Notes: a model not told the origin generated them from the sequence alone. Numbered from the stretch's first letter, positions 1 through 6,981 are shown. The stretch: DNA of 34,396 nucleotides from Lentisphaerota bacterium (GCA_015061565.1 SUWI01000022.1:1-34396); one strand, 5' to 3'. Program-made: numbers and translations.

Positions 1-1
1 C

Positions 2-346
2 AGCAACCTCTTCGGCGACATCCTGACCGACCTCGGCTCCGCCATGCTCGGCAGCATCGGCATTTCACCCTCGGCCAACCTCAATCCGGAAGGCAAGTAT
101 CCGAGCATGTTCGAACCGATCCACGGGTCCGCTCCGGACATCGCCGGCAAAGGCATTGCCAATCCGGTCGGCACGCTGTGGGCGGCGGCCATGATGCTGG
201 ATCATCTGAAACTGACGGCCGAAGCGGATATGCTGATGCAGGCGATCACCGATGTTCTGTCCGCGGGCAAGGTCCGCACGCCGGATATCGGCGGCACTTC
301 CACCACCTCGGAAGTGACCGACGCAGTCATCGCCGCGCTCCGCTGA
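2..346 (+). CDS. Tartrate/D-malate dehydrogenase family protein, C-terminal part (partial)
   Basis: The reading frame is already open at base 2 and stops at TGA 344-346, so only the last 114 residues are present. It belongs to the isocitrate/isopropylmalate dehydrogenase family, which oxidises and decarboxylates 2-hydroxy acids with NAD. Visible hallmarks are the SNLFGDILTDLGSA block, then SANLNPEG, and the nucleotide-binding FEPIHGSAPDIAGKGIANP segment. The NLNPEG and FEPIHGSAPDI wording resembles tartrate/D-malate dehydrogenases (TtuC/DmlA) more than LeuB, which is why I prefer that subgroup. LeuB or another relative cannot be excluded without the N-terminal half. The gene is followed by an apparently non-coding stretch with hairpins. 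Confidence 0.85.
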   Translation, partial: SNLFGDILTDLGSAMLGSIGISPSANLNPEGKYPSMFEPIHGSAPDIAGKGIANPVGTLWAAAMMLDHLKLTAEADMLMQAITDVLSAGKVRTPDIGGTSTTSEVTDAVIAALR

Positions 347-403
347 CTGCGGCAGGCTCATTACGAAAGGCCGGTCGGAATACCGCCCCCATTTGGAAAA
401 AAT

Positions 404-424
404 CCGGATTTCAGGAAAATCCGG
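404..424. terminator. Hairpin downstream of the dehydrogenase gene
   Basis: CCGGATTT (404-411) pairs perfectly with AAATCCGG (417-424) over a 5-nt loop, about 58 nt after the dehydrogenase stop. There is no T run on the + side, but an A run just before the stem would give a T run for minus-strand transcription. A second perfect hairpin (GGCGGCA 461-467 with TGCCGCC 471-477) follows. Either could end the dehydrogenase transcript, but neither is a textbook terminator. Confidence 0.35.
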
Positions 425-561
425 CTTGCAAATTCGGTTTCGGCAAGTATTTTATCCATCGGCGGCATAATGCCGCCCTCAATTAAACTTGAACAAGAGG
501 TCATACCGGCAGAATAATATCGGATCAACTGAAAAATACAGCATTTTGCATGTGAACATCT

Positions 562-702
562 GACTCCAAACTACCACAAGAAAAAGATGTCTCTATCACA
601 TTTCGCATCGAAATGCGCCGTTGGCGCATTCCGGTGTTGTGTGTGGTGGAGGCGTTGTGGTAGACGCGGAGTCAGGCACATATCGGAATGTGCCTTTTTT
701 TG
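562..702 (+). ncRNA. Candidate structured small RNA with its own terminator
   Basis: The stretch folds into one long rod. GACTCC (562-567) pairs with GGAGTC (668-673). CTACCACA (571-578) pairs with TGTGGTAG (656-663). Twelve further bases (589-600) pair with 642-653, allowing three G-U pairs. At the tip AATGCGCC (612-619) pairs with GGCGCATT (623-630). A symmetric 11/11-nt internal loop separates the tip from the 12-bp helix. An intrinsic terminator begins immediately after the closing stem. A rod with an internal bubble and its own terminator recalls 6S RNA, but I do not recognise conserved 6S bases, so the identity is open. An alternative small hairpin (CATTTCG 599-605 with CGAAATG 609-615) competes with the tip stem. 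I could not place a convincing promoter; the 5' end is approximate. Confidence 0.5.
674..701 (+). terminator. Rho-independent terminator
   Basis: AGGCACAT (674-681) pairs perfectly with ATGTGCCT (688-695) around a 6-nt loop and runs directly into seven T bases. It follows the closing stem of the candidate RNA and lies 27 nt before the next start codon, so it ends an upstream transcript and insulates the gene at 729. Confidence 0.85.
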
Positions 703-728
703 TATCCGCGCCGGGGAAAGCATGATTC

Positions 729-1262
729 ATGGAACGGGATTACAGGATGCAGGCTCCCTGCGCGGACGATGCGCTGGCGGCGGCCCTGGGCATGGTCGAC
801 GCTCTGGAAGATTTCTATTGCTGCGACCGGCAGCTGCTCCGCCTCAAATGTCCGAGGACGGTTCTGCTGATGAGGCTCGCCGGCTGGCTGAATCTGGCAC
901 TGGCCGAGCGTCAGGTCATTGACCTCTATGCCGTGGATACGGTCCGGACCGGCAGGGAGCTGAACCTGGCCGTCCACGGCCGGCATCAGCCCCGGCGACT
1001 GATGATCCTGGACCTGCGGCTGAAAGACGTTCCTCCGGCCCGGCTGAAAAAACTTTGCGGCCGGGAAAAATGCCGATACCGATTCGGTCTGCTGGCGATT
1101 CTGGAACGTGACCGGTACCGGATCGATTGGCATATTCCCGATCCCGGTCTGGAAGAAGCCATGGCGCCCGGACTGTATTGCCGGATGAAAAAAGCGGAAT
1201 TTCAAACCGGCGCCGAAGCGGCCCATTTTTACAGGACGCCAAGGAAAATCGTCTGGAAATGA
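729..1262 (+). CDS. Hypothetical protein, 177 residues
   Basis: I do not recognise this family. The protein is soluble, with no signal peptide or membrane helix. The ATG at 729 is preceded by GGGGAAAG at 713-720 with 8 nt spacing, which favours it over the in-frame ATG at 747. The composition is ordinary for coding DNA of this genome: balanced charges, and an Arg/Leu-rich centre (residues 35-110) that could form helices and a beta segment. Several Cys are scattered (positions around 12, 31-32, 41 and 109) without a clear zinc pattern. A minus-strand frame of similar length overlaps it, but it lacks the good ribosome binding site. It stands alone between a terminator and a non-coding stretch, so context gives no clue to function. 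Confidence 0.6.
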   Translation: MERDYRMQAPCADDALAAALGMVDALEDFYCCDRQLLRLKCPRTVLLMRLAGWLNLALAERQVIDLYAVDTVRTGRELNLAVHGRHQPRRLMILDLRLKDVPPARLKKLCGREKCRYRFGLLAILERDRYRIDWHIPDPGLEEAMAPGLYCRMKKAEFQTGAEAAHFYRTPRKIVWK

Positions 1263-1620
1263 GCAAATGGTAATCGGTCAGCGGCTATCCGCAAACTATG
1301 GGTTACGCGATTTTCGGACCATTCGGACAGGTCGGACCTTTCGGACAATTGCGCGGGAACCGGACTTATGACGCGAGAGGACAGGAAAATCACTTTCCCG
1401 AAATCTCGTGTCTGAGCTGGTATCGCGCGCTTGTCAGTATTCTCCGTACCAATCCGTATCAATCCGTACAAGTCTGCGGAAACTCCGCGCCTCCCCCAAA
1501 GACGACCGATTACACTCCGCCTTGTTTGTCAAATCTTTTCCGCCAGATCAGTTTGATTTTTCTCTGAACCATGCTAAATTTCCGCAATTGGCTCCCTTCC
1601 GCCAGACGCCGACGGCGATT
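1263..1620. other. Non-coding stretch with short direct repeats
   Basis: I see no gene supported by a ribosome binding site here. The hexamer TCGGAC occurs four times between 1313 and 1346. AATCCGTA occurs in close succession near 1450-1470, which looks like small slippage duplications. A short GCGGA/TCCGC hairpin lies near 1480. The stretch adjoins the decayed cbiD fragment and is plausibly decaying DNA. Confidence 0.4.
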
Positions 1621-1728
1621 TCCTATCAGCTTATTGCCTGCCTCGTCATACAGCACGAGCGTGACGGCGCTTTCGCGCGACAACTCTGCAGCTGTTTTTT
1701 CGCGATCGGATACAGTTTTTCCAGCACT
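1621..1728 (-). pseudogene. Decayed 3' fragment of a second cbiD copy
   Basis: Read on the minus strand, this stretch encodes VLEKLYPIAKKQLQ and then, after a one-base frame change near 1680-1690, ESAVTLVLYDEAGNKLIG. The intact cbiD at the other end of the window finishes VLEKLYPIAKKQLQ, DWAGES, SVTLVLYDDAGKKLIG. DNA similarity to 32049-32156 is obvious by eye over about 107 bp and then stops abruptly. The normal cbiD stop is missing, so the frame runs on. Only the last 36 or so codons remain. It lies just after the stop of the Sel1-repeat gene, on the same strand. It is a remnant of a duplication, a recombination scar or a former second cobalamin locus; it cannot make CbiD. Confidence 0.8.
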
Positions 1729-1741
1729 GCGCTGATCCCGG

Positions 1742-4315
1742 CTATTCTTCCCTGATCCTGATTTTGGATCTGCCTTTGGACTTTTCCTTTTTCGAGGAAG
1801 AGCGGGAAGATTTTCCGGAAGTCCCGCTGCTGTTCATTCCGGCAGCGGACTGGATCGCCGGAGGATGTTTCACTCTCACGGTCGAGATATTCATGGTCGC
1901 TGCGGTGATCCATTTCATATATTCCCCCAGCGGATCGTCCCAATACGGGTCATACGGATCCATCCTGCGTTTGGCACGGTCCGCCTCGATATACTCCACC
2001 TGGCGTTCGCGTTTGACCGCCGAAGCATTGGCACGGTTGTCGTGCCGGATCAGGAACAGCAGGCCGCGGTATTCGCCCATTTCGACCGCCTTTTCCGCGG
2101 CGGAGAGCGCCTCCGGTTTCCGGTTCATTTTCAGCAGGACTTCCGCTTTGAGATAAAACGCTTCGGGGATCTTCAGTTCACAGAGTTTTTCCAGCCGGGG
2201 AAGAATTTTCGGCCAGTTGGGAAATTGCTCATCCATTTTGAGCTTGCACAGCAGCAGTTCCGCCGGAATATGTCCCTGATTTGCAGCCTCGGTCAGGTAT
2301 TTTTCCGCGGTGGACAACCGGAAAGCGGGATTTTTGCCCTCTCCGGTCAGCCACGGTTTCGGCAGATCGAAGTAATAAAATGATTTTCCTGCCAGGTACT
2401 GGGCCGGTGCATACCCGGCCCTGGCGGAAGCGAGAATAAGTTCGAATATCTGCTTTCTCCATTGATGCTCCTTATCCTCTCTCCACATGGAGGGCATCAG
2501 GCACAGATCCGGGCTATAAGCAAACGGCATGCATTGCGCCATGGCCCGCAGATAACCGGATTCCGGCCTTTTCATATCCCATTGTTCGAACGGTCTGAGC
2601 CCCAGTCCGCTTTCGTTCTCCGAATAGATTTTCACCAGATATTTCCGCCGTTCCGGTTCCGGCAGACACAGCAGCGCATACACCAGACCGAAGACCGGAT
2701 TATCGGCATGGAGCAGACACATTTCCAGCGGGATCTTCTCTTTCTCCGGCAGTTTGTCCGCATGAAGCTGACGCAGCAGCCAGAACGGATACGCCTCGTA
2801 ATGCTTCACTTTCAGCGCCCGGTCCAAATACCGTTCCCCACGGCTGAAAAAAACATCTTTCCAGGCCTTATTCAGGATGATCGCCGCTGCCAGAAAGCTG
2901 AACGGATCATTGGCCTGAATCCGGTAATCCAGATAATTCAGTTTCGGGTTTTCAGACCGGTAAAAACGGGACACCGGCAGTTCGTCCCACAGTCTTTTCG
3001 GGGAAAGGAATTCCGGCCCATTCAGGAAATAATACTTATCATGTCCGTGACCGAACAGCTGAAGCCGAAGCTGTTTTATATGATCGTGATGCATTTCCGC
3101 CAGGAACCAGGGACGGCCGCGCCGTTCCATTTCCTGCTGAAGACGGGCAGCCGCGGCTTCCGGATATCCCTGTGCTGCGGACTGATCCAGATATCTGACC
3201 GCATCTTTGCGGTCCGGACGGCAGCCGTAGCCCCGCCAGAAACAGATCCCCAATTGATACAGCGCCAGCGCATGATTTTTTTTCGCCGAATGTTTCAGCA
3301 GTTCCACCCCTTTTTCCGGATCGGCTTCATCCTTCTTTCCGTAAAGATAACGCAAGGCGTAAGCGTATTGCAAATCGGGATTCTTATGCTTCAGGACCTT
3401 TTTGAACACGGTCTGATCCAGCGGACTGGAAACTTTCATTCCACGGTCATTTTTTGAAGTTCTTTCCAAAGAATAGCTGCCGTAAGGATAAGCGGAAAAA
3501 CGGGGCGGCGGAGGCAGTTCCAACCAGTCGTCGAAGACATGGACCTGCGGAGACGACAATTCGAAATACCGTTGTTTCCAGAGATGAACGATCTTTTTCT
3601 GATGATCCTTCTTATCCTTAAAATAATCCATCACGAAGACGATCCCGAAATGCCGCAGCTGCAGACGGAACAGCTCGCCATGGATCTTCGCCGGATATTC
3701 GAATCCGCGGCCGTTCATGAAATACGACATCTTTTTCTCTTTGAGGTCGTAGATCACGCGGACCGAAAGAGGTTCGAAAACCGGATGGACAAAACTCCGG
3801 AAATGCCGGTATTCCGGGATGGACCAGGGTGCCTGTTCAGAGACATAAGCATCAGATTGAATGTTCTCGTCAATTTCTTTCATACCGTGCAGATCGAACA
3901 ATGTGGAACCGGGAATCGGCGACTGGCTGTCCAGCACGGAAAAATACAAACGTGAATCGCCGTTCTTTTCGAGTGCGGGAAACAACCGGATCCGGAAGTC
4001 GAATGCTATATAACGGGTTTTGATCGTGAACTTGACTTTTTTGGGCATTTTCAGCGTCAGTATGCTGGTGATGCGGACCCTGCCTTTTTTGCAGATCTCG
4101 CATTGGCAAGACGCATAATTTTCATGGGGCGGACGGCTGCCGATACAGTCAAGATCGCCACCATAAAGAGACTCCAGCTGATACAGGCTGCCGAGCGGCG
4201 TGTCGTATAAAACTTTCGCCTTCCCGTCGGCGCGCCATTCTCCGGTCCCCGAACGGATCGTCGCGCTCAGTACGAACGGCAGCAGAAACAGCAGTATGAT
4301 CGGAATATTGTGCAT
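1742..4315 (-). CDS. Secreted Sel1-like (TPR-type) repeat protein, 857 residues
   Basis: An N-terminal signal peptide is clear: MHNIPIILLFLLPFVLS, followed by a polar mature start. Residues about 20-270 form a large non-repetitive region rich in aromatic and charged residues, possibly a beta-sandwich, which I do not recognise. Sel1-like helical repeats follow: one around residues 330-385 with the pattern ALALYQLGICFWRGYG and AVRYLDQSAAQGYPEAA, and more between about 630 and 740 (AEKYLTEAANQGHIPAELLL). Such repeats mediate protein-protein contacts. The C-terminus is a Ser/Lys/Arg-rich tail. The start is set by GGGAGGG about 7 nt before the ATG. It is probably periplasmic or outer-membrane associated. 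The stop lies within about 15 bp of the cbiD remnant, so the junction may be a recombination boundary. It is divergent from the methyltransferase gene. Confidence 0.85.
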   Translation of the reverse strand: MHNIPIILLFLLPFVLSATIRSGTGEWRADGKAKVLYDTPLGSLYQLESLYGGDLDCIGSRPPHENYASCQCEICKKGRVRITSILTLKMPKKVKFTIKTRYIAFDFRIRLFPALEKNGDSRLYFSVLDSQSPIPGSTLFDLHGMKEIDENIQSDAYVSEQAPWSIPEYRHFRSFVHPVFEPLSVRVIYDLKEKKMSYFMNGRGFEYPAKIHGELFRLQLRHFGIVFVMDYFKDKKDHQKKIVHLWKQRYFELSSPQVHVFDDWLELPPPPRFSAYPYGSYSLERTSKNDRGMKVSSPLDQTVFKKVLKHKNPDLQYAYALRYLYGKKDEADPEKGVELLKHSAKKNHALALYQLGICFWRGYGCRPDRKDAVRYLDQSAAQGYPEAAAARLQQEMERRGRPWFLAEMHHDHIKQLRLQLFGHGHDKYYFLNGPEFLSPKRLWDELPVSRFYRSENPKLNYLDYRIQANDPFSFLAAAIILNKAWKDVFFSRGERYLDRALKVKHYEAYPFWLLRQLHADKLPEKEKIPLEMCLLHADNPVFGLVYALLCLPEPERRKYLVKIYSENESGLGLRPFEQWDMKRPESGYLRAMAQCMPFAYSPDLCLMPSMWREDKEHQWRKQIFELILASARAGYAPAQYLAGKSFYYFDLPKPWLTGEGKNPAFRLSTAEKYLTEAANQGHIPAELLLCKLKMDEQFPNWPKILPRLEKLCELKIPEAFYLKAEVLLKMNRKPEALSAAEKAVEMGEYRGLLFLIRHDNRANASAVKRERQVEYIEADRAKRRMDPYDPYWDDPLGEYMKWITAATMNISTVRVKHPPAIQSAAGMNSSGTSGKSSRSSSKKEKSKGRSKIRIREE

Positions 4316-4417
4316 GAAAACCCTCCCAGGCCCGAATAATTATTACAATAGCGCAACTTACGGAAAAATCAAGTATGATAATTAAAGTTTTCCTGCCGGA
4401 AAAATATGCGATCGCGC

Positions 4418-4445
4418 TTGTTTTTTCCTGATCTTCCTGTATAGT
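4418..4445 (+). promoter_or_regulatory. Sigma-70-type promoter for the FkbM methyltransferase gene
   Basis: TTGTTT (4418-4423) and TATAGT (4440-4445) are separated by 16 nt and lie 32 nt before the start codon at 4478. The spacing and the AT-rich surroundings fit a housekeeping promoter. Confidence 0.55.
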
Positions 4446-4477
4446 ATGGAAAAACCTGATGAAAAGGAGCTTTTGGA

Positions 4478-5422
4478 ATGGGGCTCGGATCTGTTTATGC
4501 CGAAGTGATTTCGCCGTTTCTGCGGACCCTGCCGCTGGGGACCCGGATCGACATGGCTCTGATCGCCTTTCACGCCGATCTGCAGTTCACTGATTCCATT
4601 TATTCCGATTCGGGAAACAACCGGATCTTTTCCGATGACGAAATCGAAGAGCTGTTCCGCGGCATGGATCCGGAATCCATCGAACTGGCAAAAAAATTCA
4701 TGCACCGGCAATACCGCTGTCCGCCCAACGGATTCATGATCCATCCGAAATATTTCTACACCCGGGCGGAGAAGGATGAATATCGGAAATTATATCCCGA
4801 TTTCCGGAAAGCCCTGCGCAAATATCATTTTTCCCGGAATCAGACCGGACCGGAATCATTGTATTATCATCACGGACTCCGGTTCGCTCCGGAATATGTC
4901 AGGAAAAATATCGCCGGAAAACTTTTTGCCGACGTCGGCGGCTGGTGGGGTGATTCCGCCATCGTCTTTACTCAATATTCCCCGGCAAAAATCATCATTT
5001 TCGAGCCTCTTGAAGAAAATCGCCGCATCCTGGTCAAAAATCTGGACCGGAATTCCGTTTCCCATGAAGCATATCAGCTCCAGCCTTTTGCCTTATCGGA
5101 TTTCAACGGCTGTGAAAACGGCATGGATCTCAGAACGCTGGATGAACTTTCCTCCGGCGGTTCCGCTCCGTTCGGAGTGTTGAAAGCGGACATCGAAGGG
5201 GCCGGACTGCATTTTCTGAAAGGCGCCCAGAAGACGATCCGCCGCGACCGACCCCTGCTTTCCCTGTCGATTTATCACAATGAGGAGGAATTCGCCGGCA
5301 TTTATCAGACTTTGCGATCATGGGATCTTGATTATCACTGTGAGATCAAACAGTTTTCACCTTACACCCAGCATGGCGAATATTCCCTGTTCGCCTATCC
5401 CGCCGAATGGATCGAATCATAA
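4478..5422 (+). CDS. FkbM family methyltransferase
   Basis: This is a predicted S-adenosylmethionine-dependent methyltransferase of the FkbM type, a family that usually O-methylates sugars or natural products. The Rossmann core starts near residue 150 with FADVGGWWGDSA (the glycine-rich SAM loop, here DVGG). It continues with IIIFEPLEENRRIL (acidic residue for the SAM ribose) and the characteristic VLKADIEGAG / FLKGAQ block near residues 230-250. The end (PLLSLSIYHNEEEF, then about 50 residues with many aromatics) is typical. The first 140 residues are an N-terminal extension of unknown role. AAGGAG at 4464-4469 sets the start with 8 nt spacing. It is transcribed alone. The substrate is unknown; a cell-surface glycan is the usual guess for this family. 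Confidence 0.85.
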   Translation: MGLGSVYAEVISPFLRTLPLGTRIDMALIAFHADLQFTDSIYSDSGNNRIFSDDEIEELFRGMDPESIELAKKFMHRQYRCPPNGFMIHPKYFYTRAEKDEYRKLYPDFRKALRKYHFSRNQTGPESLYYHHGLRFAPEYVRKNIAGKLFADVGGWWGDSAIVFTQYSPAKIIIFEPLEENRRILVKNLDRNSVSHEAYQLQPFALSDFNGCENGMDLRTLDELSSGGSAPFGVLKADIEGAGLHFLKGAQKTIRRDRPLLSLSIYHNEEEFAGIYQTLRSWDLDYHCEIKQFSPYTQHGEYSLFAYPAEWIES

Positions 5423-5477
5423 AATCTGGAAATGATCCTGGTTTCATGAGAAGCTTTCCTTCAAATTTTTTATCCAT
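5346..5477 (-). CDS. Possible small protein, 43 residues, overlapping the FkbM gene
   Basis: A near-perfect AAGGAGG lies 6 nt upstream of ATG 5475-5477, just downstream of the small membrane protein gene on the same strand. The product would begin MDKKFEGKLLMKPGS and end basic (Arg/Lys-rich). Its last two thirds run antisense through the 3' end of the methyltransferase gene, which argues against a conserved protein. It may be a real micro-gene, a truncated gene cut off by the convergent neighbour, or a chance frame behind a genuine ribosome binding site remnant. Confidence 0.25.
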   Translation of the reverse strand: MDKKFEGKLLMKPGSFPDFMIRSIRRDRRTGNIRHAGCKVKTV

Positions 5478-5521
5478 TTTTTTCCTCCTTATCCTTTTTG
5501 CTTATGCACGGAATGACTCCG

Positions 5522-5761
5522 TCATTTCTTTTTGAACGCGGTGACCAGCACGAACGGGACAAAGAAAATCCAGCACAGGCCGTAAATAATCGGGGTAAGG
5601 ATAGCAATGATGACACCCACGACCTCACCATACTGGGCAAGCTGCTGACGGTAATGTTTCCGCTCCAGCAGCATGACGCCGCCTGCGACCAGCCAGTTGA
5701 TTCCCGCAATCACGAGATACACCAGCGAAAAATTATAAAGGAAAATATACATGCTTCTCAT
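5522..5761 (-). CDS. Small two-helix inner membrane protein (paralogue of 13743-13994)
   Basis: This 79-residue protein has two predicted membrane helices: residues about 8-29 (YLVIAGINWLVAGGVMLL) and 47-72 (VVGVIIAILTPIIYGLCWIFFVP). A charged segment with an HY..Q motif lies between them, and the protein ends in Lys. Function is unknown. The start ATG at 5761 is favoured by AAAGG 8 nt upstream; a GTG three codons earlier is possible. It is clearly related to the protein at 13743-13994: both share YL(V/I)IAGINW, HY..Q, and P(I/V)IYGL.WIFFVP. It follows two micro-ORFs on the same strand and could be co-transcribed with them. Confidence 0.75.
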   Translation of the reverse strand: MRSMYIFLYNFSLVYLVIAGINWLVAGGVMLLERKHYRQQLAQYGEVVGVIIAILTPIIYGLCWIFFVPFVLVTAFKKK

Positions 5762-5834
5762 TTCAAACACCTTTCTTTTTTCGATACTGTTTCAAAACAC
5801 CGGAAGGACCCGCCGCATCGGCGGAATCCGTCCA

Positions 5835-5933
5835 TCATTCCCGGTCTGCCCGCATACCTTCACGGAAACCTTTCCTGACACCATTCAGGAAAGCTTTTAG
5901 ACACAGATAATGAAACACGATGAACTTAAGCAT
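5835..5933 (-). CDS. Micro-ORF B of a tandem pair, 32 residues
   Basis: The predicted peptide begins MLKFIVFHYLCLKAFLNG and ends with a basic tail (VRKGFREGMRADRE). It is preceded by CAGGGAGACAAAA, a good ribosome binding site. Its start codon overlaps the end of micro-ORF A by 8 nt, suggesting translational coupling. Sequence start and leader resemble micro-ORF A, so the two look like a tandem duplication that has diverged. An amphipathic or single-pass membrane peptide is possible. It could be a small membrane protein, a type I-like toxin peptide or a regulatory leader; nothing visible decides this. Confidence 0.45.
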   Translation of the reverse strand: MLKFIVFHYLCLKAFLNGVRKGFREGMRADRE

Positions 5934-6030
5934 TTTTGTCTCCCTGGTTATTGCTGCTGTCGTTTTCCCCGATGCCGAAGGCTTTCAGGAAAAACAGGAT
6001 TCCATAATAATACGCGAGGAACTTGAACAT
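5926..6030 (-). CDS. Micro-ORF A of a tandem pair, 34 residues
   Basis: The peptide begins MFKFLAYYYGILFFLKAFGI, a hydrophobic aromatic-rich segment long enough to span a membrane, and ends in a polar tail (GENDSSNNQGDKNA). CAGGGAGG lies 5 nt before the ATG. The leader GACAACAGCAATAACCAGGGAG recurs almost unchanged before micro-ORF B, where it also encodes the polar tail of ORF A. Shared pattern with B: M(F/L)KF, aromatic residues, then LKAF. Conservation in relatives is needed to prove it is translated, but the duplicated leader plus start makes chance less likely. Confidence 0.45.
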   Translation of the reverse strand: MFKFLAYYYGILFFLKAFGIGENDSSNNQGDKNA

Positions 6031-6061
6031 TTCGACCTCCCTGGTTATTGCTGTTGTCCGT

Positions 6062-6087
6062 GCCGGATTTGCGATCCGGCGCAAATC
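6062..6087 (-). promoter_or_regulatory. Two mutually exclusive hairpins in the leader of the micro-ORF pair
   Basis: GCCGGAT (6062-6068) can pair with ATCCGGC (6074-6080). Alternatively GATTTGCG (6066-6073) can pair with CGCAAATC (6080-6087). Both stems are perfect and overlap, so only one can form at a time. The site lies about 30-55 nt upstream of micro-ORF A on the minus strand. It resembles a switchable leader, but there is no direct evidence of regulation. Confidence 0.35.
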
Positions 6088-6126
6088 CTTTCTTGTCCGC
6101 CATTACTACATACGTTCCACCCGGAC

Positions 6127-6170
6127 AACTTTTTTCCGGAATTCACATAACTCCGGAAAAAAGTTTTTTT
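6127..6170 (+). terminator. Strong 14-bp inverted repeat with T run
   Basis: AACTTTTTTCCGGA (6127-6140) is the exact complement of TCCGGAAAAAAGTT (6152-6165) with an 11-nt loop. Seven T bases (6164-6170) end the + strand side. It lies between the orphan gene stop (6184) and the micro-ORF leader, both on the minus strand, so in practice it may block or end transcription in either direction. Confidence 0.6.
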
Positions 6171-6183
6171 CTGCCGGAGCCGG

Positions 6184-6633
6184 TCAAAGCGTCCGTCCGA
6201 ACCCGAGACTCAGCATCTTAACCGCATCGATTCCTTCCGGATGAATATGGCTGAAGAGTTTTTTCCCGTCTTTGGAACAATACTGCAGCGTTTCGAAAAC
6301 TACCCTGCCGTGCCGGGTGTAATGCAGAGTGCTGCCAATCATTTCCACCAGTTCGCGGGGGGCCGCCAGATATTCCCGCGGAAAGAAGCGCGCTTCGATT
6401 GCCTGCGCGAGGGCGCGGTAACGGCTGCTGCGCCTCTCCTGACGGTGGATTCTGCGGGTGATGACATGTTCGATGAACCAGGCTTTTCCCCGGGATTTAA
6501 TCAGCCAGTAATGATTGGGGTCCCCTGTCTGGCCTTTAGCCAACTGCTCCATACGCTGTTCCGCATTGCGGAGATTAACCTGACAAACAGCCCAGTTGCG
6601 GATGGTTTTCGGGACATTGACTTCGAGAATCAT
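6184..6633 (-). CDS. Hypothetical protein, 149 residues
   Basis: I do not recognise this family. The protein is soluble and basic, with an Arg-rich helix-like segment around residues 58-82 (ITRRIHRQERRSSRYRALAQAIEARFF), which could bind nucleic acid. A second region, about 93-135, reads like strands (IGSTLHYTRHGRVVFETLQYCS). ATG 6633 has AAAGGA about 8 nt upstream. This binding site is enclosed by a perfect inverted repeat. A promoter about 180 nt upstream gives an unusually long leader. It is divergent from the MoxR triad and could be a regulator of it, though this is only positional inference. A + strand frame across the same DNA is longer but has no good start. Confidence 0.6.
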   Translation of the reverse strand: MILEVNVPKTIRNWAVCQVNLRNAEQRMEQLAKGQTGDPNHYWLIKSRGKAWFIEHVITRRIHRQERRSSRYRALAQAIEARFFPREYLAAPRELVEMIGSTLHYTRHGRVVFETLQYCSKDGKKLFSHIHPEGIDAVKMLSLGFGRTL

Positions 6634-6634
6634 T

Positions 6635-6660
6635 TGCGTCTTCCTTTCGTAAAAGACGCA
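6635..6660 (-). promoter_or_regulatory. Inverted repeat enclosing the ribosome binding site of the 149-residue protein
   Basis: On the minus strand TGCGTCTT and AAGACGCA form a perfect 8-bp stem with a 10-nt loop (6643-6652) that holds most of the AAAGG ribosome binding site. The start codon lies 1-2 nt beyond the stem. In RNA this would hide the site and lower translation until opened. In DNA it could also serve as an operator. Either reading implies control of the orphan gene. Confidence 0.45.
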
Positions 6661-6814
6661 TCAAGAGGCGAGACGGCAGAACGCCGTCCGGATAATTTTT
6701 TTGATCTTCCGATCCGCATCCGCCGGCAGCAAACCGTGCCGCAGGCGATTCACCGTGGGTATCCGACCTCGGTTGACAGGCTTTTCAAAGCCACTCCTGA
6801 TGCATTATCTGAGT

Positions 6815-6842
6815 AGTGTAGCACAACTTGATGAAAAGTCAA
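6815..6842 (-). promoter_or_regulatory. Sigma-70-type promoter for the 149-residue protein gene
   Basis: On the minus strand TTGACT (6842-6837) and TACACT (6820-6815) are 16 nt apart, close to consensus. The start codon at 6633 lies about 180 nt downstream, leaving a long leader (about 6634-6808) with no convincing reading frame. The rest of the divergent region up to 6925 is AT-rich and empty of genes. Confidence 0.5.
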
Positions 6843-6925
6843 GCCCGTTTTTGAAAAAACTTTGGTTTTTGCTGGTGACCGCCCCGAACCATAACAAATG
6901 TTTTATAGAAAAAAAGAATATGAAT

Positions 6926-6953
6926 TTGAAAAAAGACGGAATGATGCTATACT
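6926..6953 (+). promoter_or_regulatory. Sigma-70-type promoter for the MoxR triad
   Basis: TTGAAA (6926-6931) and TATACT (6948-6953) are separated by 16 nt, followed by an A run. The start codon at 6982 lies 28 nt downstream with AAGGA at 6970-6974. This is a strong, simple promoter placed correctly for the three-gene operon. Confidence 0.65.
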
Positions 6954-6981
6954 AAAAAAATAACCTATCAAGGATCAAAAC

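Noticed and set aside
672-1226. 184-residue minus-strand frame opposite the gene at 729-1262
   Set aside because: It ends inside the terminator hairpin and lacks a good start signal. The + frame has a well-spaced ribosome binding site.
2462-3457. 331-residue + strand frame
   Set aside because: Antisense to the Sel1-repeat gene, with His/Gln/Arg-rich composition typical of a shadow frame.
6241-6816. 191-residue + strand frame opposite the 149-residue orphan gene
   Set aside because: It has no ribosome binding site and runs through the promoter and hairpin of the minus-strand gene. It also ends in the intergenic region.
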